Origin: Tessaracoccus caeni
GTDB taxonomy: Bacteria; Actinomycetota; Actinomycetes; Propionibacteriales; Propionibacteriaceae
Reading direction: 5' to 3'
Assembly (NCBI RefSeq): GCF_029211185.1
Contig: NZ_JARGDO010000027.1
Coordinates: 1-48,645, forward strand
Length of the DNA stretch: 48,645 bases
In this document: in pieces, positions 31,069 to 39,578 of the stretch
Numbering within the stretch: position 1 is the stretch's first letter
How the letters are laid out: every line of letters starts with the position of its first letter
Position numbers and translations under genes: made by a program
The notes under the pieces: model-generated
What the model was told of the DNA's origin: nothing
The model's input: only the letters and a program-made list of their open reading frames with translations
Database searches by the model: none

Positions 31069-33270
31069 TTGTCGTCTTCGCATATTGATTCCGGCGCCCG
31101 CGCGGCGGAGGCCTTCTCGACACGAATGCTCTGGCTTCGTGCCGGGGGTACCGCTGTCCTGCTGCGATGCGATGCCAGATCGCTGCCGGAGGTGCTCTAT
31201 TGGGGTGCCGATCTGGGCCCGCTCACAGCGGATGTGCTCGACGCATGGTCGGCGGCGGGCGTCGGCGTCGTGTCCGGGTGTGCTGACATCGCACCCAGGC
31301 TCTCGCTGGTGCCGTCGCAGGCTGAGGGATGGCTCGGCACGCCCGGATTGGTGGGTTCGCGCGGGGGCTTCGGTCAGTTCTCCGCGTTTCGCCCGGTCGA
31401 GGTGCGCGTGGTCGCCGAGGAGGGGACAGACGGCGCGCCGACGGAGGTGCGGATCCTCTCTCATGATGACGAGGCCGACCTCGACCTGGTGCTCGAGGTG
31501 CAGCTCGTCCCCTCCGGTTTGCTGCGCACCCGAGCCACCCTGATCAACCGCGGCGACGACGGATACGCCGTCGACTCGCTCCTGCTCGCGCTACCGGTGC
31601 CTGCGTCGGAGACCCAGGTGATCGACCAGTCGGGCCACCACCTGAGGGAGCGCGAGACCTCGTTCCACGAGTTCACCATCGGCACGCACGAGCGCAACAG
31701 CAGGGTGGCCCGCGCGCATGCCGGCTCGACGATCCACGGCACCTGCGCGCCTGGCGCCGGCTGGAACAGCGGACGCACGCACTACGTGCACGTCGCATGG
31801 TCGGGCAACACGCGCTCGATAGCCGAGCGCAACGTGCTCGGCCAGCAGGGCCTGCTCGGCGGCGAACTGCTGCTTCCCGGCGAGGTGGTGCTCGCCAGCG
31901 GCGAGTCCTACTCCTCGCCGTGGCTGGTGGCGACGTGGGGCGAGGGCTTCGACGAGGCCGCGGCCCGCATCCATGAGTTCCTGAGGGCCCGCCCCGGGCA
32001 CCCTCGCTCGACGAGGCCCGTCACCTTCAACGCGTGGGAGGCCGTCTACTTCGATCACTCGCTGCCGACGCTGCTCGCCCTGGTAGACGTGGCGGCCGAC
32101 GCCGGCGCCGAGCGCTTCGTTCTCGACGACGGCTGGTACGGATCGCGTCGCAACGATCACTCCGGCCTCGGCGACTGGGTGGTCTCCGCCGACGCCTGGC
32201 CAGACGGCCTAGGCCCCCTCGTCGAGGCGGTGCATGCGCGTGGCATGGAGTTCGGACTGTGGTTCGAGCCCGAGATGATCAGCCTCGACTCCGACGCGGC
32301 CCGGGCTCATCCGGAATGGGTGCTCTCGCCGCGCACGCACCTGCCGCAGAAGGCGCGAGGCCAGTACGTCCTCGACCTCACCAACCCCGAGGCGTTCGCG
32401 CACGTGCTCGGCCAGATCCGGGCGGTCCTCGCCGAGGTGCGCGTCGACTTCATCAAGTGGGACTTCAACCGGGACCTCTACGAGGCCGTCTCGCCCCTCA
32501 CCGGTCGTCCGGCTTATCACACCCAGACGCTGGCCACCTACCGCCTGATGGACACGCTGATCCAGGAGCATCCAGGCCTCGAGATCGAGTCCTGCGCCGG
32601 CGGCGGCGGACGGATCGACCTCGGCGTGATGGAGCGGGCGGTCCGGGTATGGGCCTCCGACTGCATCGATCCTCTGGAACGCCAGCAGATCGAGGCGGGC
32701 ACGTCCTTGCTGTTGCCTCCCGAGCTGGTCGGCTCACACGTCTCGTCGACCGTCTCGCACACCACCGGGCGGACGCTCAACCTGACCACCCGGGCGTCCA
32801 CCGCGATGTTCTCCCACATGGGCGTCGAATGGAACCTGCTCGACGCCACCCCGGAGGAACGGCGCGACTTGGCCGCCTGGATCGCGCTGCACAAGCAGTT
32901 CCGGCCGCTGTTTCACACCGGCCGTGTGGTGCACGTCGACCATCCCGACAAGGCCTGGAGTGTGCACGGTGTGGTCTCCCAGAACAAGGACGAGGCCATC
33001 TTCAGCCTGATGCGCCTCACCACGTCGCCGGTGCGCCCCACCTACGAGATCAGGCTTCCCGGTCTCGCGGCCGACGCCACCTATCGGCTGTCGGAGCTGC
33101 TTCCCGACGGCGTCGCGACTCCGGTGCCGTACGAGCCGCACGCGCCCCAGTCGTGGGCCTGGTGGGCCGAGGGGGCCACCCTGCCGGGGCGGATCTTGAG
33201 CGACGTCGGCCTCCGTTTCCCCGATATCGAACCGGAACACGCCCTTCTCGTCCACCTCACTCGGGTCTGA
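31069..33270 (+). CDS. Alpha-galactosidase, GH36 family (third, paralogue of the first)
   Basis: 733 residues, no signal peptide. Start is the TTG at 31069, with AAGGAG at 31057-31062, six bases upstream. Same motifs as the 6114 enzyme: YWGADLG near the N-terminus, WEAVYFDH, RFVLDDGWYG, FGLWFEPEMIS, nucleophile Asp465 in FIKWDFNRDL, CAGGGGRIDLGVMERAVR, and acid/base Asp531 in WASDCIDP. The two clearly share an origin, but the residues next to the nucleophile and acid/base differ (HN/FN, NIDS/CIDP), so substrate range may differ. It is divergent from the ROK repressor and followed by a second ROK-like gene 23 bases away. Confidence 0.93.
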   Translation: MSSSHIDSGARAAEAFSTRMLWLRAGGTAVLLRCDARSLPEVLYWGADLGPLTADVLDAWSAAGVGVVSGCADIAPRLSLVPSQAEGWLGTPGLVGSRGGFGQFSAFRPVEVRVVAEEGTDGAPTEVRILSHDDEADLDLVLEVQLVPSGLLRTRATLINRGDDGYAVDSLLLALPVPASETQVIDQSGHHLRERETSFHEFTIGTHERNSRVARAHAGSTIHGTCAPGAGWNSGRTHYVHVAWSGNTRSIAERNVLGQQGLLGGELLLPGEVVLASGESYSSPWLVATWGEGFDEAAARIHEFLRARPGHPRSTRPVTFNAWEAVYFDHSLPTLLALVDVAADAGAERFVLDDGWYGSRRNDHSGLGDWVVSADAWPDGLGPLVEAVHARGMEFGLWFEPEMISLDSDAARAHPEWVLSPRTHLPQKARGQYVLDLTNPEAFAHVLGQIRAVLAEVRVDFIKWDFNRDLYEAVSPLTGRPAYHTQTLATYRLMDTLIQEHPGLEIESCAGGGGRIDLGVMERAVRVWASDCIDPLERQQIEAGTSLLLPPELVGSHVSSTVSHTTGRTLNLTTRASTAMFSHMGVEWNLLDATPEERRDLAAWIALHKQFRPLFHTGRVVHVDHPDKAWSVHGVVSQNKDEAIFSLMRLTTSPVRPTYEIRLPGLAADATYRLSELLPDGVATPVPYEPHAPQSWAWWAEGATLPGRILSDVGLRFPDIEPEHALLVHLTRV

Positions 33271-33293
33271 CCCGGCCTCGGTCTCGACGGACG

Positions 33294-34277
33294 ATGCCAT
33301 GGCGCGCTCGGTGCGAGTGGACATCGTTGCGTAGCCGCATGCTGCCTCGTCGAGCCAGCATCGAGGCGGTGCTGGGCTTCGCGTGGGACGCCGGTGAGTT
33401 CCGCGCCGACCACCTCATCGCCGCGCTGGGCTTCACTCGCGCTACGGTGCTCTCGGCCCTGGACGAGATGATCGACCTCGGTCTGATCCGGGAGCTCATC
33501 GACGTCACTCCGGAAGGAGGCCCGAGGCTGGGCCGGCGGCCTCGGCACTTCGAATTGCGCGGCGACGCGGGCGTGATCGTCGGGATGGACCTGGGTGCCG
33601 GGCACGTCGCTGCGGTTGCGGCCGATCTCACAGGAACTGTTGTGGTGAGGCGACGTGTCGTCGTCTCTCCATCGCCTGTCCCGGACCAGTTGAACCGGAC
33701 CCTCGAACGCGTGATCCATGATCTGTGTGTCCAGATCGACAGATCGATCGACGACGTGCTCGCGGTGACGATCGCCGCACCCGGCCACCTCGATACGGAC
33801 GCCGCGTGCAACCTTGCCTTCGGTCCCCGTTTCCCGGTGCTGCGCGTCGAGCGAGGTGCGACGCTGGCGGCCGTCGCCGAGTTCACTCTGGGGGCCGCGC
33901 GCAGATGCGAGAACTTCGCGGCGGTGCTCTGGGGTGAGGAACTCGGTTCAGCGGTCTTCTTCGACGGTCGTCCGGCCAGGGGTGCGCATGGCCCAGCCGG
34001 AGACGTGCGCGAGGCCGACTTCGCGGAGGTGTGCCGGCTTCTCGCGAGCTTCTACGATCCGGAGCTCATCGTCGTCTCCGGTGCGCCTGCCCGGGCGATC
34101 GACGTGGTGATCGAGAAGGCTCGCGACAGCCTCGCTGCGGCGGGTGAGTGGCCGCCTCCGCCGATCGTCCTCTCCGCCCTGGGAGAGGACGCCGTGCTGC
34201 TCGGCGCTGTCTGCGCTGCTCGCGAATCCCTCCGCGACGTGGTGCTGCCCCTGTTCGCCGAGCGTCACATGGCATGA
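33294..34277 (+). CDS. ROK-like regulator, reduced and degenerate
   Basis: 327 residues if the ATG at 33294 is used; a TTG at 33327 and an ATG at 33339 are alternatives, and none has a clear ribosome-binding site. The N-terminal winged helix (ASIEAVLGFAWDAGEFRADHLIAALGFTRATVLSALDEMIDLG) matches ROK repressors. The C-terminal half keeps a worn ROK fold (IVGMDLGAGHVAAVAADLTG, LWGEELGSAVFFDG, GAHGPAGDVREADFAEV) but lacks the zinc-binding cysteines and part of the domain. It is downstream of GH36 and is probably co-transcribed with it; it converges on the oxidoreductase gene at 34289. Confidence 0.78.
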   Translation: MPWRARCEWTSLRSRMLPRRASIEAVLGFAWDAGEFRADHLIAALGFTRATVLSALDEMIDLGLIRELIDVTPEGGPRLGRRPRHFELRGDAGVIVGMDLGAGHVAAVAADLTGTVVVRRRVVVSPSPVPDQLNRTLERVIHDLCVQIDRSIDDVLAVTIAAPGHLDTDAACNLAFGPRFPVLRVERGATLAAVAEFTLGAARRCENFAAVLWGEELGSAVFFDGRPARGAHGPAGDVREADFAEVCRLLASFYDPELIVVSGAPARAIDVVIEKARDSLAAAGEWPPPPIVLSALGEDAVLLGAVCAARESLRDVVLPLFAERHMA

Positions 34278-34288
34278 CGCTTCACGGA

Positions 34289-35548
34289 TCAGCGCCTAGG
34301 AGCGCGGAAGTCGGGGATGGGGAGCCGCTGGCCGCCTGCCCGTGCTGAGTCCAGCGCGACGATACCGGGCGCGGTGAAGAGCGCCGCGCGGTGGGCGTCC
34401 ACCGGAGGCTGCTCGCCGGTGACGGCGGCTCTGACGAAGTCATCGGCCAGGTAGTGGTGCGATCCCTCGTGCCCGTTGGGGGCGTCGTCGAAGCTCTTCG
34501 GAAGTCGGGTGCGGTCGTGCACCTTCGCCGTCCCGGAGACGAACGACTGGATCAAAGCCGGGTCGATGTCGCCGAGATCCTCGGGGATCTGCCCGCCGGT
34601 GGTGTAGAAGAGGTCGCTGATGTCGAGGGTCTCGCCCTTCGCGTAGTCTTCGCCGTCGGTTTTGATGCTCAACGACGCCCCGTTGCCGGTCTGCTCCATC
34701 ACCGACTCCGTGCCGTAGTAGCGGAAGCGGGACTCGTGGCCGCGCCAGTAGCCCACCCGGCGGAACTCGTTGGTGCGCATCGCGCCGCCGTCGGCCAGCT
34801 CGAACAGCGCGCTCATGTTGGAGAAATTGTTGCGCCATAGCGAGACGTTCTCGTCGAAGACGCCGTCACCGCGATCGTCGACGATGCCAAGGCAGCTGAC
34901 GGAGACCGCCCGCGTCGGCACGGCGCCGAGCACGCCGCCGATGGCGTGGGTGGGGTAGAGCATGGGGGGATAACTGGCGGTCGACTTCCAGTTCTCGCCG
35001 CCGGAGTACTGGTAGGCGGCGTAGAAGCCGTTGTCCATGTCGTGTACGTAGTCGCCCTCGGAGTAGAAGACGCGGCCGAGCTCGCCGGCAGCGATCTTCT
35101 GGCGAGCCCAGACGACGGCCGGGTTGTAGTAGCTGGTCTCGCCCATGGTGTAGGTGAGCCCGGTGCGCTCCACGGCGGCGATGATGTCCTCGATCTCGGT
35201 GATCGCGGTGGCCATCGGCACCGCCGAGTAGACATGCTTGCCGGCCTCCAGCGCAGCCAGTACGTAGGGAGCGTGCGTCCATCGCTGCGTCATGACGGCG
35301 ATCGCGTCGACGTCGCTGGCGAGCAGGGCCTCGAAATCTGCCGCGGTGTCGGCATGCCCCAGTCTGGAGGCGAGGGCCTCGGCGCGCTCTGGGAGCAGGT
35401 CGGCGACGCGCACGTGACTCACGTTGGGATGGCGATCCCAGAGGGTCGCGAAACTACCGGAGAACTGCCCGGCCCCGAGAATCCCGATTCTGATCGTGCC
35501 GGCGTCGGGGGAAAGCGGCGCCGTCGGCTCCGGACGTAGCTCCGTCAT
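34289..35548 (-). CDS. Gfo/Idh/MocA-family oxidoreductase, GH109-like variant (second paralogue)
   Basis: 419 residues; AAAGGA upstream of the ATG at 35548. Closely similar to the protein at 9316: Rossmann loop GILGAGQFSG at 22-31, GKHVYSAVPMA with Ala-Val-Pro at 109-111 instead of E-K-P, GETSYYNP, GGENWKSTASYPPMLYPTH with Tyr198/His201, and GHEGSHHYLADDFV. An N-terminal Pro-rich lead of about 18 residues is extra. It lies 63 bases downstream of otsA on the same strand, yet its own site and its similarity to locus A tie it to the sugar genes. It could be a glycosidase, a dehydrogenase or an epimerase. Confidence 0.85.
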   Translation of the reverse strand: MTELRPEPTAPLSPDAGTIRIGILGAGQFSGSFATLWDRHPNVSHVRVADLLPERAEALASRLGHADTAADFEALLASDVDAIAVMTQRWTHAPYVLAALEAGKHVYSAVPMATAITEIEDIIAAVERTGLTYTMGETSYYNPAVVWARQKIAAGELGRVFYSEGDYVHDMDNGFYAAYQYSGGENWKSTASYPPMLYPTHAIGGVLGAVPTRAVSVSCLGIVDDRGDGVFDENVSLWRNNFSNMSALFELADGGAMRTNEFRRVGYWRGHESRFRYYGTESVMEQTGNGASLSIKTDGEDYAKGETLDISDLFYTTGGQIPEDLGDIDPALIQSFVSGTAKVHDRTRLPKSFDDAPNGHEGSHHYLADDFVRAAVTGEQPPVDAHRAALFTAPGIVALDSARAGGQRLPIPDFRAPRR

Positions 35549-35611
35549 GGTGGTCCTTTCAATGGTTGAGTTCTGTGATCTCCGCGGTGTAGCGGGGCAT
35601 GCACAGGTGCG

Positions 35612-37036
35612 TCAGTCGTCCTCGTCGCCGAGGGCCTTGATGCCGGCCAAATCACCGAGGAAGGTGTTGGCCCATTTCTCGATGGGGTTGTTTCGGATCT
35701 GACGCTGCAGCGACCGCATCCGAGACGCCCGCTCGCGGTATGGAGCACCTACCGCGTGCATCACCATATCCTTCATGCCGTCGAGATCATAAGGGTTGAC
35801 CAGATAGGCGCGGCGCAGCTCACGGGCGGCTCCCGCGAACTCGCTGAGCACCAGCGCGCCGTCGGTGCCGGGGTGGCAGGCGACGTACTCCTTGGCCACC
35901 AGGTTCATGCCGTCGGCCAGTGGTGTGACCACCATCACGTCGGCGATCCGATACATCGCGGCCATCGTCTGACGTGGGAAGCCGGCGTGCCGGTAGACGA
36001 TGGCAGGGCGGCCCACGCCGCCGACGCTGGAGTTGATCCGGCCCACCAGCAGATCGATGTCGTCGCGCAGCCGGCGGTACTCGTCGACGTTCTCCCGCGA
36101 CGGCGTGGCGATCTGCATGAACACCACCTCGGACGGATCCAGCTTGCCCTCCGTGAACAGCTCGCCGATGGCGCGGATGCGCTGACGCAGGCCCTTGGTG
36201 TAGTCGAGCCGGTCGACGCCCAGCAGCACCTTCTTGGGATGCCCCAGCTCCTCAAGCAGCGCCTCCGCCTCGCTGATGGCCTCCGGCGATGCGGCAAGCT
36301 CTTCGAACCCGGCGACGTCGATCGAGATGGGATAGGCCCGGGCGACGCAGCGGTGCTCGCCGACCAGAACCCGGTCGCGTTCCACCTTGTGTGCCGTGCG
36401 CTGGCGCACCAGACGAAGGAAGTTGGCCGCCTGGGTGGGCACCTGGAAGCCCACCAGGTCTGCCCCGAGCAGGCCCTCGATCAGTTGACGGCGCCAGGGG
36501 AGCTGCTGGAAAAGCTCGACGGGTGGGAACGGGATGTGCAGGAAGAACCCGATGCGAAGGTCTGGGCGCATCTCGCGCAGCAGGGTGGGCACCAACTGGA
36601 GCTGGTAGTCCTGAACCCACACCGTCGCGCCCGGCGCCGCGACGTCGGCGGTGGCTTGCGCGAAGCGACGGTTGACGTGCTGGTAGGCGTCCCACCATTC
36701 GCGGTGGAACTCCGGCTTCTCGACGGTGTCGTGGTAGAGCGGCCAGAGGGTTCCGTTGGAGAAACCCTCGTAGTACTCCTCCTGCTCTTGCGCGCTCAAC
36801 GGGACGGGCACCACCTGGTAGCCGTCGTGATCGAAGGGCTTCAGCTTCTCGTCCGGCGCGCCGTGCCATCCCACCCACGCGCCGCCGAGCTTGCGCATGA
36901 CTGGCTCGAGCGCCGTGACCAATCCGCCCGGCGACGTGCGCCAGGTCACCTCGCCGTCGGGGGTGACGTGACGGTCGACGGGCAGCCGGTTGGCGACCAC
37001 GACAAAGCTGGCATCGGTGCTGGAGGGGTGATTCAT
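35612..37036 (-). CDS. otsA: Trehalose-6-phosphate synthase
   Basis: GT20 glycosyltransferase that joins UDP-glucose (or another NDP-glucose) to glucose-6-phosphate. 474 residues. [13 protein letters not shown] opens the fold, [19 protein letters not shown] binds substrate, and [15 protein letters not shown] and [14 protein letters not shown] hold the donor-site residues. Divergent from otsB by 75 bases. Trehalose would serve as an osmolyte or stress protectant. It is transcribed towards the oxidoreductase gene, from which it is separated by 63 bases with no terminator visible. Confidence 0.95.
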   Translation of the reverse strand: MNHPSSTDASFVVVANRLPVDRHVTPDGEVTWRTSPGGLVTALEPVMRKLGGAWVGWHGAPDEKLKPFDHDGYQVVPVPLSAQEQEEYYEGFSNGTLWPLYHDTVEKPEFHREWWDAYQHVNRRFAQATADVAAPGATVWVQDYQLQLVPTLLREMRPDLRIGFFLHIPFPPVELFQQLPWRRQLIEGLLGADLVGFQVPTQAANFLRLVRQRTAHKVERDRVLVGEHRCVARAYPISIDVAGFEELAASPEAISEAEALLEELGHPKKVLLGVDRLDYTKGLRQRIRAIGELFTEGKLDPSEVVFMQIATPSRENVDEYRRLRDDIDLLVGRINSSVGGVGRPAIVYRHAGFPRQTMAAMYRIADVMVVTPLADGMNLVAKEYVACHPGTDGALVLSEFAGAARELRRAYLVNPYDLDGMKDMVMHAVGAPYRERASRMRSLQRQIRNNPIEKWANTFLGDLAGIKALGDEDD

Positions 37037-37111
37037 CTGGCTTGCATCTCCTCGTCGGTTGACGCTTTCAGCCTATCGGCCGGGTCCGACAAGCCGTGGA
37101 AGACTGGGGGC

Positions 37112-37948
37112 ATGAGCGATCAGCTGTGGCAGCGGCGTACCCCCGAAGGGCACGCCTTCATCGAGCGCGTGGCCGAGGATCCCGCCGGTACCCTGCTCGC
37201 CTTCGACTTCGACGGCACCCTGGCGCACATCGTCCCCGATCCCGAGGACTCCCGGTTGGCGCCCTCTGTTGCTGCCGCATTGGAGAGGCTGGATGGCGTC
37301 GTCGGCCGGATCGCGATCGTCACCGGACGACCGGTGGCCACCGTCGAGCGCCTCGTGCGTCCCGCCTCACAGCCCGGCCTGAGGCGCGCCATCGTGCTCG
37401 GCCAGTACGGGATCGAGCGATGGGATGTGGCCACCGACGAACGGCGCGACCCGCCGGTGCCGGAGCAGGTGGTAGTGGCCCGGGCGGAGCTGGAGCGAGC
37501 GCTGGCAGCCTGGCCGGGAGCGACGCTGGAGGACAAGGGACGCGCCGTCGCGGCGCACACCAGACGTGCCGACGACCCCGTCGGTGCCTTTGAGGGGCTG
37601 CGTGAACCTGTCGCGGAGATCGCTCGCAGGCATGGGCTGGTGGTCGAGCCCGGCAAGCTGGTGTGGGAGCTGCGCTCCACCACCGTCGACAAGGGCGACG
37701 CCCTTCGGGAACTGGTGGCCGAACTCCGGCCGACGCGGGTGCTGATGGCGGGCGACGACCTGGGCGACCTCCCGGCCTTCGAGGCCCTCGACGAGCTGCG
37801 CCGCGACGGCATCACCACCTGCGCCCTGGTCAGCGGCTCTGTGGAACAGACGGAGGTCGCCGAACGAGCGGACGTTCTCTGCGACGGCCCCGACGGCGTA
37901 GCCGCTTGGCTGGAAATGCTCGCGGCTCGGCTTCGCGCAGCCCCTTAG
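37112..37948 (+). CDS. otsB: Trehalose-6-phosphate phosphatase
   Basis: HAD phosphatase that turns trehalose-6-phosphate into trehalose. 278 residues. The nucleophile motif is FDFDGTL at 31-37 with Asp32 and Asp34; IAIVTGRP follows; the HAD metal-site motif is VLMAGDDLGDLPAFEAL. The start at 37112 follows GGGGG at 37106-37110. Divergent from otsA and probably co-regulated with it from the shared gap. Confidence 0.93.
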   Translation: MSDQLWQRRTPEGHAFIERVAEDPAGTLLAFDFDGTLAHIVPDPEDSRLAPSVAAALERLDGVVGRIAIVTGRPVATVERLVRPASQPGLRRAIVLGQYGIERWDVATDERRDPPVPEQVVVARAELERALAAWPGATLEDKGRAVAAHTRRADDPVGAFEGLREPVAEIARRHGLVVEPGKLVWELRSTTVDKGDALRELVAELRPTRVLMAGDDLGDLPAFEALDELRRDGITTCALVSGSVEQTEVAERADVLCDGPDGVAAWLEMLAARLRAAP

Positions 37949-37981
37949 CCGAGAACTCGACGCCCGAAGTGAGGGGGTTGT

Positions 37982-38503
37982 CTAGGATCTCGCGGCGGTC
38001 GCGATCTGTTGCGCGGCTTCGGCAGGGGTGAGACGGGTGGTGTCGATCACCTCGGCCGCGTCCCGTAGCCAGCCGTCGTATGCCTCCGCGTAGGGCTCCA
38101 GGTATTTCATGCGGAACATGGAGTAGCCCATCACCTGGTCGTTCTCGATGCGGCCGCGCAAGGTGTCTTGATCGGCGTGCAGGAGGAAGTGTCGAACCGG
38201 GATGGAGTGAGCTGCGAGTCCGTCGCTGATCTCGCGCCAGTATGGTTCCACGAGTACGGTCATCGGGATCACGAGCGTGCCTCCGATGTAATCGAGAATG
38301 CGGCGAGCGGTGTCGACGACGAGCGGGCGCCACGGCGGCCAATGCTGGAAGTTGTCCGTCTTGGGGAGCCCCGGTCTGATGTCCATCAGCGTCTCGCCCA
38401 CCTTCTCGGCGTCTAAGATCTGGGACTGCGGGATGAGTTCCTGGACGAGTGCGCTGGTCGTGGTCTTGCCGGCGCCGTGAGTGCCGTTGAGCCAGACGAT
38501 CAT
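37982..38503 (-). CDS. P-loop nucleotide-binding protein, TmrB-like (tunicamycin-resistance type)
   Basis: 173 residues. P-loop GTHGAGKT at 7-14 in MIVWLNGTHGAGKTTTSALV. The layout DAEKVGETLMDI, DNFQHWPPWRPLVVDTARRIL, GTLVIPMTVLVEP and HFLLHADQDTLRGRI closely matches what I remember of Bacillus TmrB, which protects against tunicamycin. A small-molecule kinase is a plausible role. It is flanked by otsB (convergent) and a toxin-antitoxin pair, suggesting an accessory pocket. The drug itself cannot be deduced. Confidence 0.75.
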   Translation of the reverse strand: MIVWLNGTHGAGKTTTSALVQELIPQSQILDAEKVGETLMDIRPGLPKTDNFQHWPPWRPLVVDTARRILDYIGGTLVIPMTVLVEPYWREISDGLAAHSIPVRHFLLHADQDTLRGRIENDQVMGYSMFRMKYLEPYAEAYDGWLRDAAEVIDTTRLTPAEAAQQIATAARS

Positions 38504-38548
38504 GACGCGAGGATACCCGGCACACCCCGATCGGCTCGGAAATGGTCG

Positions 38549-38809
38549 TTACCGCTCATATACCTCTCGGCGATGGCCGGCTCTTACGACGGTGACGACC
38601 AGCTCGCCGTCGAACACGTCGTATATCACCCTGTAGTCACCAACTCGGATACGCCAGGCGCTCTGCTCCCCGACGAGCTTCTTCGCCCCAGGCGGTCGAG
38701 GGTCGTTTTGCAGGTCGTCGATCGCGTCGAGGACGCGATCGCGCGCCGGCAGTGGCAGCTTCTTCACTTGGCGGGCAGCCGCCGTGGTGAACTCGACGCG
38801 ATAGTTCAC
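38549..38809 (-). CDS. Toxin of a type II toxin-antitoxin pair, RelE/ParE family
   Basis: 86 residues. MNYRVEFTTAAARQVKKLP and the phrases RIRVGDYRVIYDVFDGELVVTVVRAGHRREVYE are the family fold of RelE/ParE; the conserved Arg and the HRREVY end are typical of RelE-type mRNA endonucleases. Start overlaps the antitoxin stop by four bases. The target (mRNA or gyrase) cannot be told for certain. Confidence 0.9.
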   Translation of the reverse strand: MNYRVEFTTAAARQVKKLPLPARDRVLDAIDDLQNDPRPPGAKKLVGEQSAWRIRVGDYRVIYDVFDGELVVTVVRAGHRREVYER

Positions 38810-39069
38810 GAGGTGAGGTCGGCGCGCAGCTCATCGAGTGTCACGCGAGTGCCGTCATCGTCGACCTTCGCCTGCCGGTAGGCAGCGATGTCCTGGGCCA
38901 TCTCGAACTCTTCGAGTGCTTCCAGGTCGGCCACGCTCACAACCACGGCTGCGAGCTTCCCGTTGCGGGTTACGCCGATGCGCTCACCCGCATACATGGC
39001 GCGGCCGAGAACATCTGAGAGATGACTGCGCAGTTCGCGCGTCGAGACCTTGGTCGTCACAGTGTCCAT
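38806..39069 (-). CDS. Antitoxin, Phd/YefM family
   Basis: 87 residues. The N-terminal part TTKVSTRELRSHLSDVLGRAMYAGERIGVTRNGKLAAVVVS is the Phd/YefM DNA-binding fold; the acidic tail would wrap the toxin. First of the pair, overlapping the toxin gene by four bases. It should repress its own promoter. Confidence 0.9.
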   Translation of the reverse strand: MDTVTTKVSTRELRSHLSDVLGRAMYAGERIGVTRNGKLAAVVVSVADLEALEEFEMAQDIAAYRQAKVDDDGTRVTLDELRADLTS

Positions 39070-39092
39070 GTGGCAATAGTAGCGAATAGCGT
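39069..39092 (-). promoter_or_regulatory. Possible promoter and operator of the toxin-antitoxin pair
   Basis: On the minus strand, TACTAT (39081-39076) lies six bases before the antitoxin ATG, so the message could be leaderless. GCTATTC and GCTACTATT form a direct-repeat-like pair around it that could bind the antitoxin. There is no good -35 box, so this is tentative. Confidence 0.3.
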
Positions 39093-39175
39093 CATTGTGT
39101 ACACCGCTCGCGGGTCCGGACAGCGGGTCGACGTTCAGCCCAGAAGCGATCGTTTCTGGGGTCTACCATCGGGCC

Positions 39176-39547
39176 ATGATCACTTCAATCGCCTCAGCCG
39201 TGCTGTATGTCAGTGACCAAGACGAAGCGCTCACCTTCTACCGCGACACACTCGGCTTCGAAGTGGTGATGGATGCGGACATGGGCGAAGGTTCACGTTG
39301 GCTTGAAGTGAAGCCTACGGGGGCACAAACCTCGCTCGTGCTGGCTTCGGCTCAGGGATTCGGAAAGCAGGTGGGTGAAGGTGCCTACCTGACCTTTATG
39401 GCAGATGACGTTGACGCGACCGTCGCGGAGCTTCGCGCCCGTGGAGCAATCACCTCAGACGTGAACCGAGAGCCGTGGGGCGTCTACGCCACAGTCGATG
39501 CTCCCGACGGCCATAAGCTTCAGTTCAACGAGCGACCGCAGAACTAG
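39176..39547 (+). CDS. VOC-family protein (glyoxalase/bleomycin-resistance fold)
   Basis: 123 residues starting MITSIASAVLYVSDQDEALTFYRDTLGFEVV. A single VOC domain with paired beta-alpha-beta-beta-beta modules; GVYATVDAPDGHKLQFNER at the end carries the usual metal Glu position (here a Gln precedes FNE). No partner gene is seen. Substrate is unknown; the family includes dioxygenases, glyoxalases and drug-binding proteins. It is divergent from the toxin-antitoxin pair. Confidence 0.88.
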   Translation: MITSIASAVLYVSDQDEALTFYRDTLGFEVVMDADMGEGSRWLEVKPTGAQTSLVLASAQGFGKQVGEGAYLTFMADDVDATVAELRARGAITSDVNREPWGVYATVDAPDGHKLQFNERPQN

Positions 39548-39578
39548 GAGGCCGACAGAACGGCGTCGTCACCAGTGT

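Noticed and set aside
33294..34277. Calling the second ROK-like gene a pseudogene
   Set aside because: It is short and lacks the zinc site, but the frame is open over 327 codons with a sound helix-turn-helix, so a degenerate but coding gene is the safer call.
35756..37111. Plus-strand open frame running into otsB from inside otsA
   Set aside because: It is antisense to otsA and joins otsB only because no stop intervenes. The otsB start at 37112 has its own site and the domain begins there.
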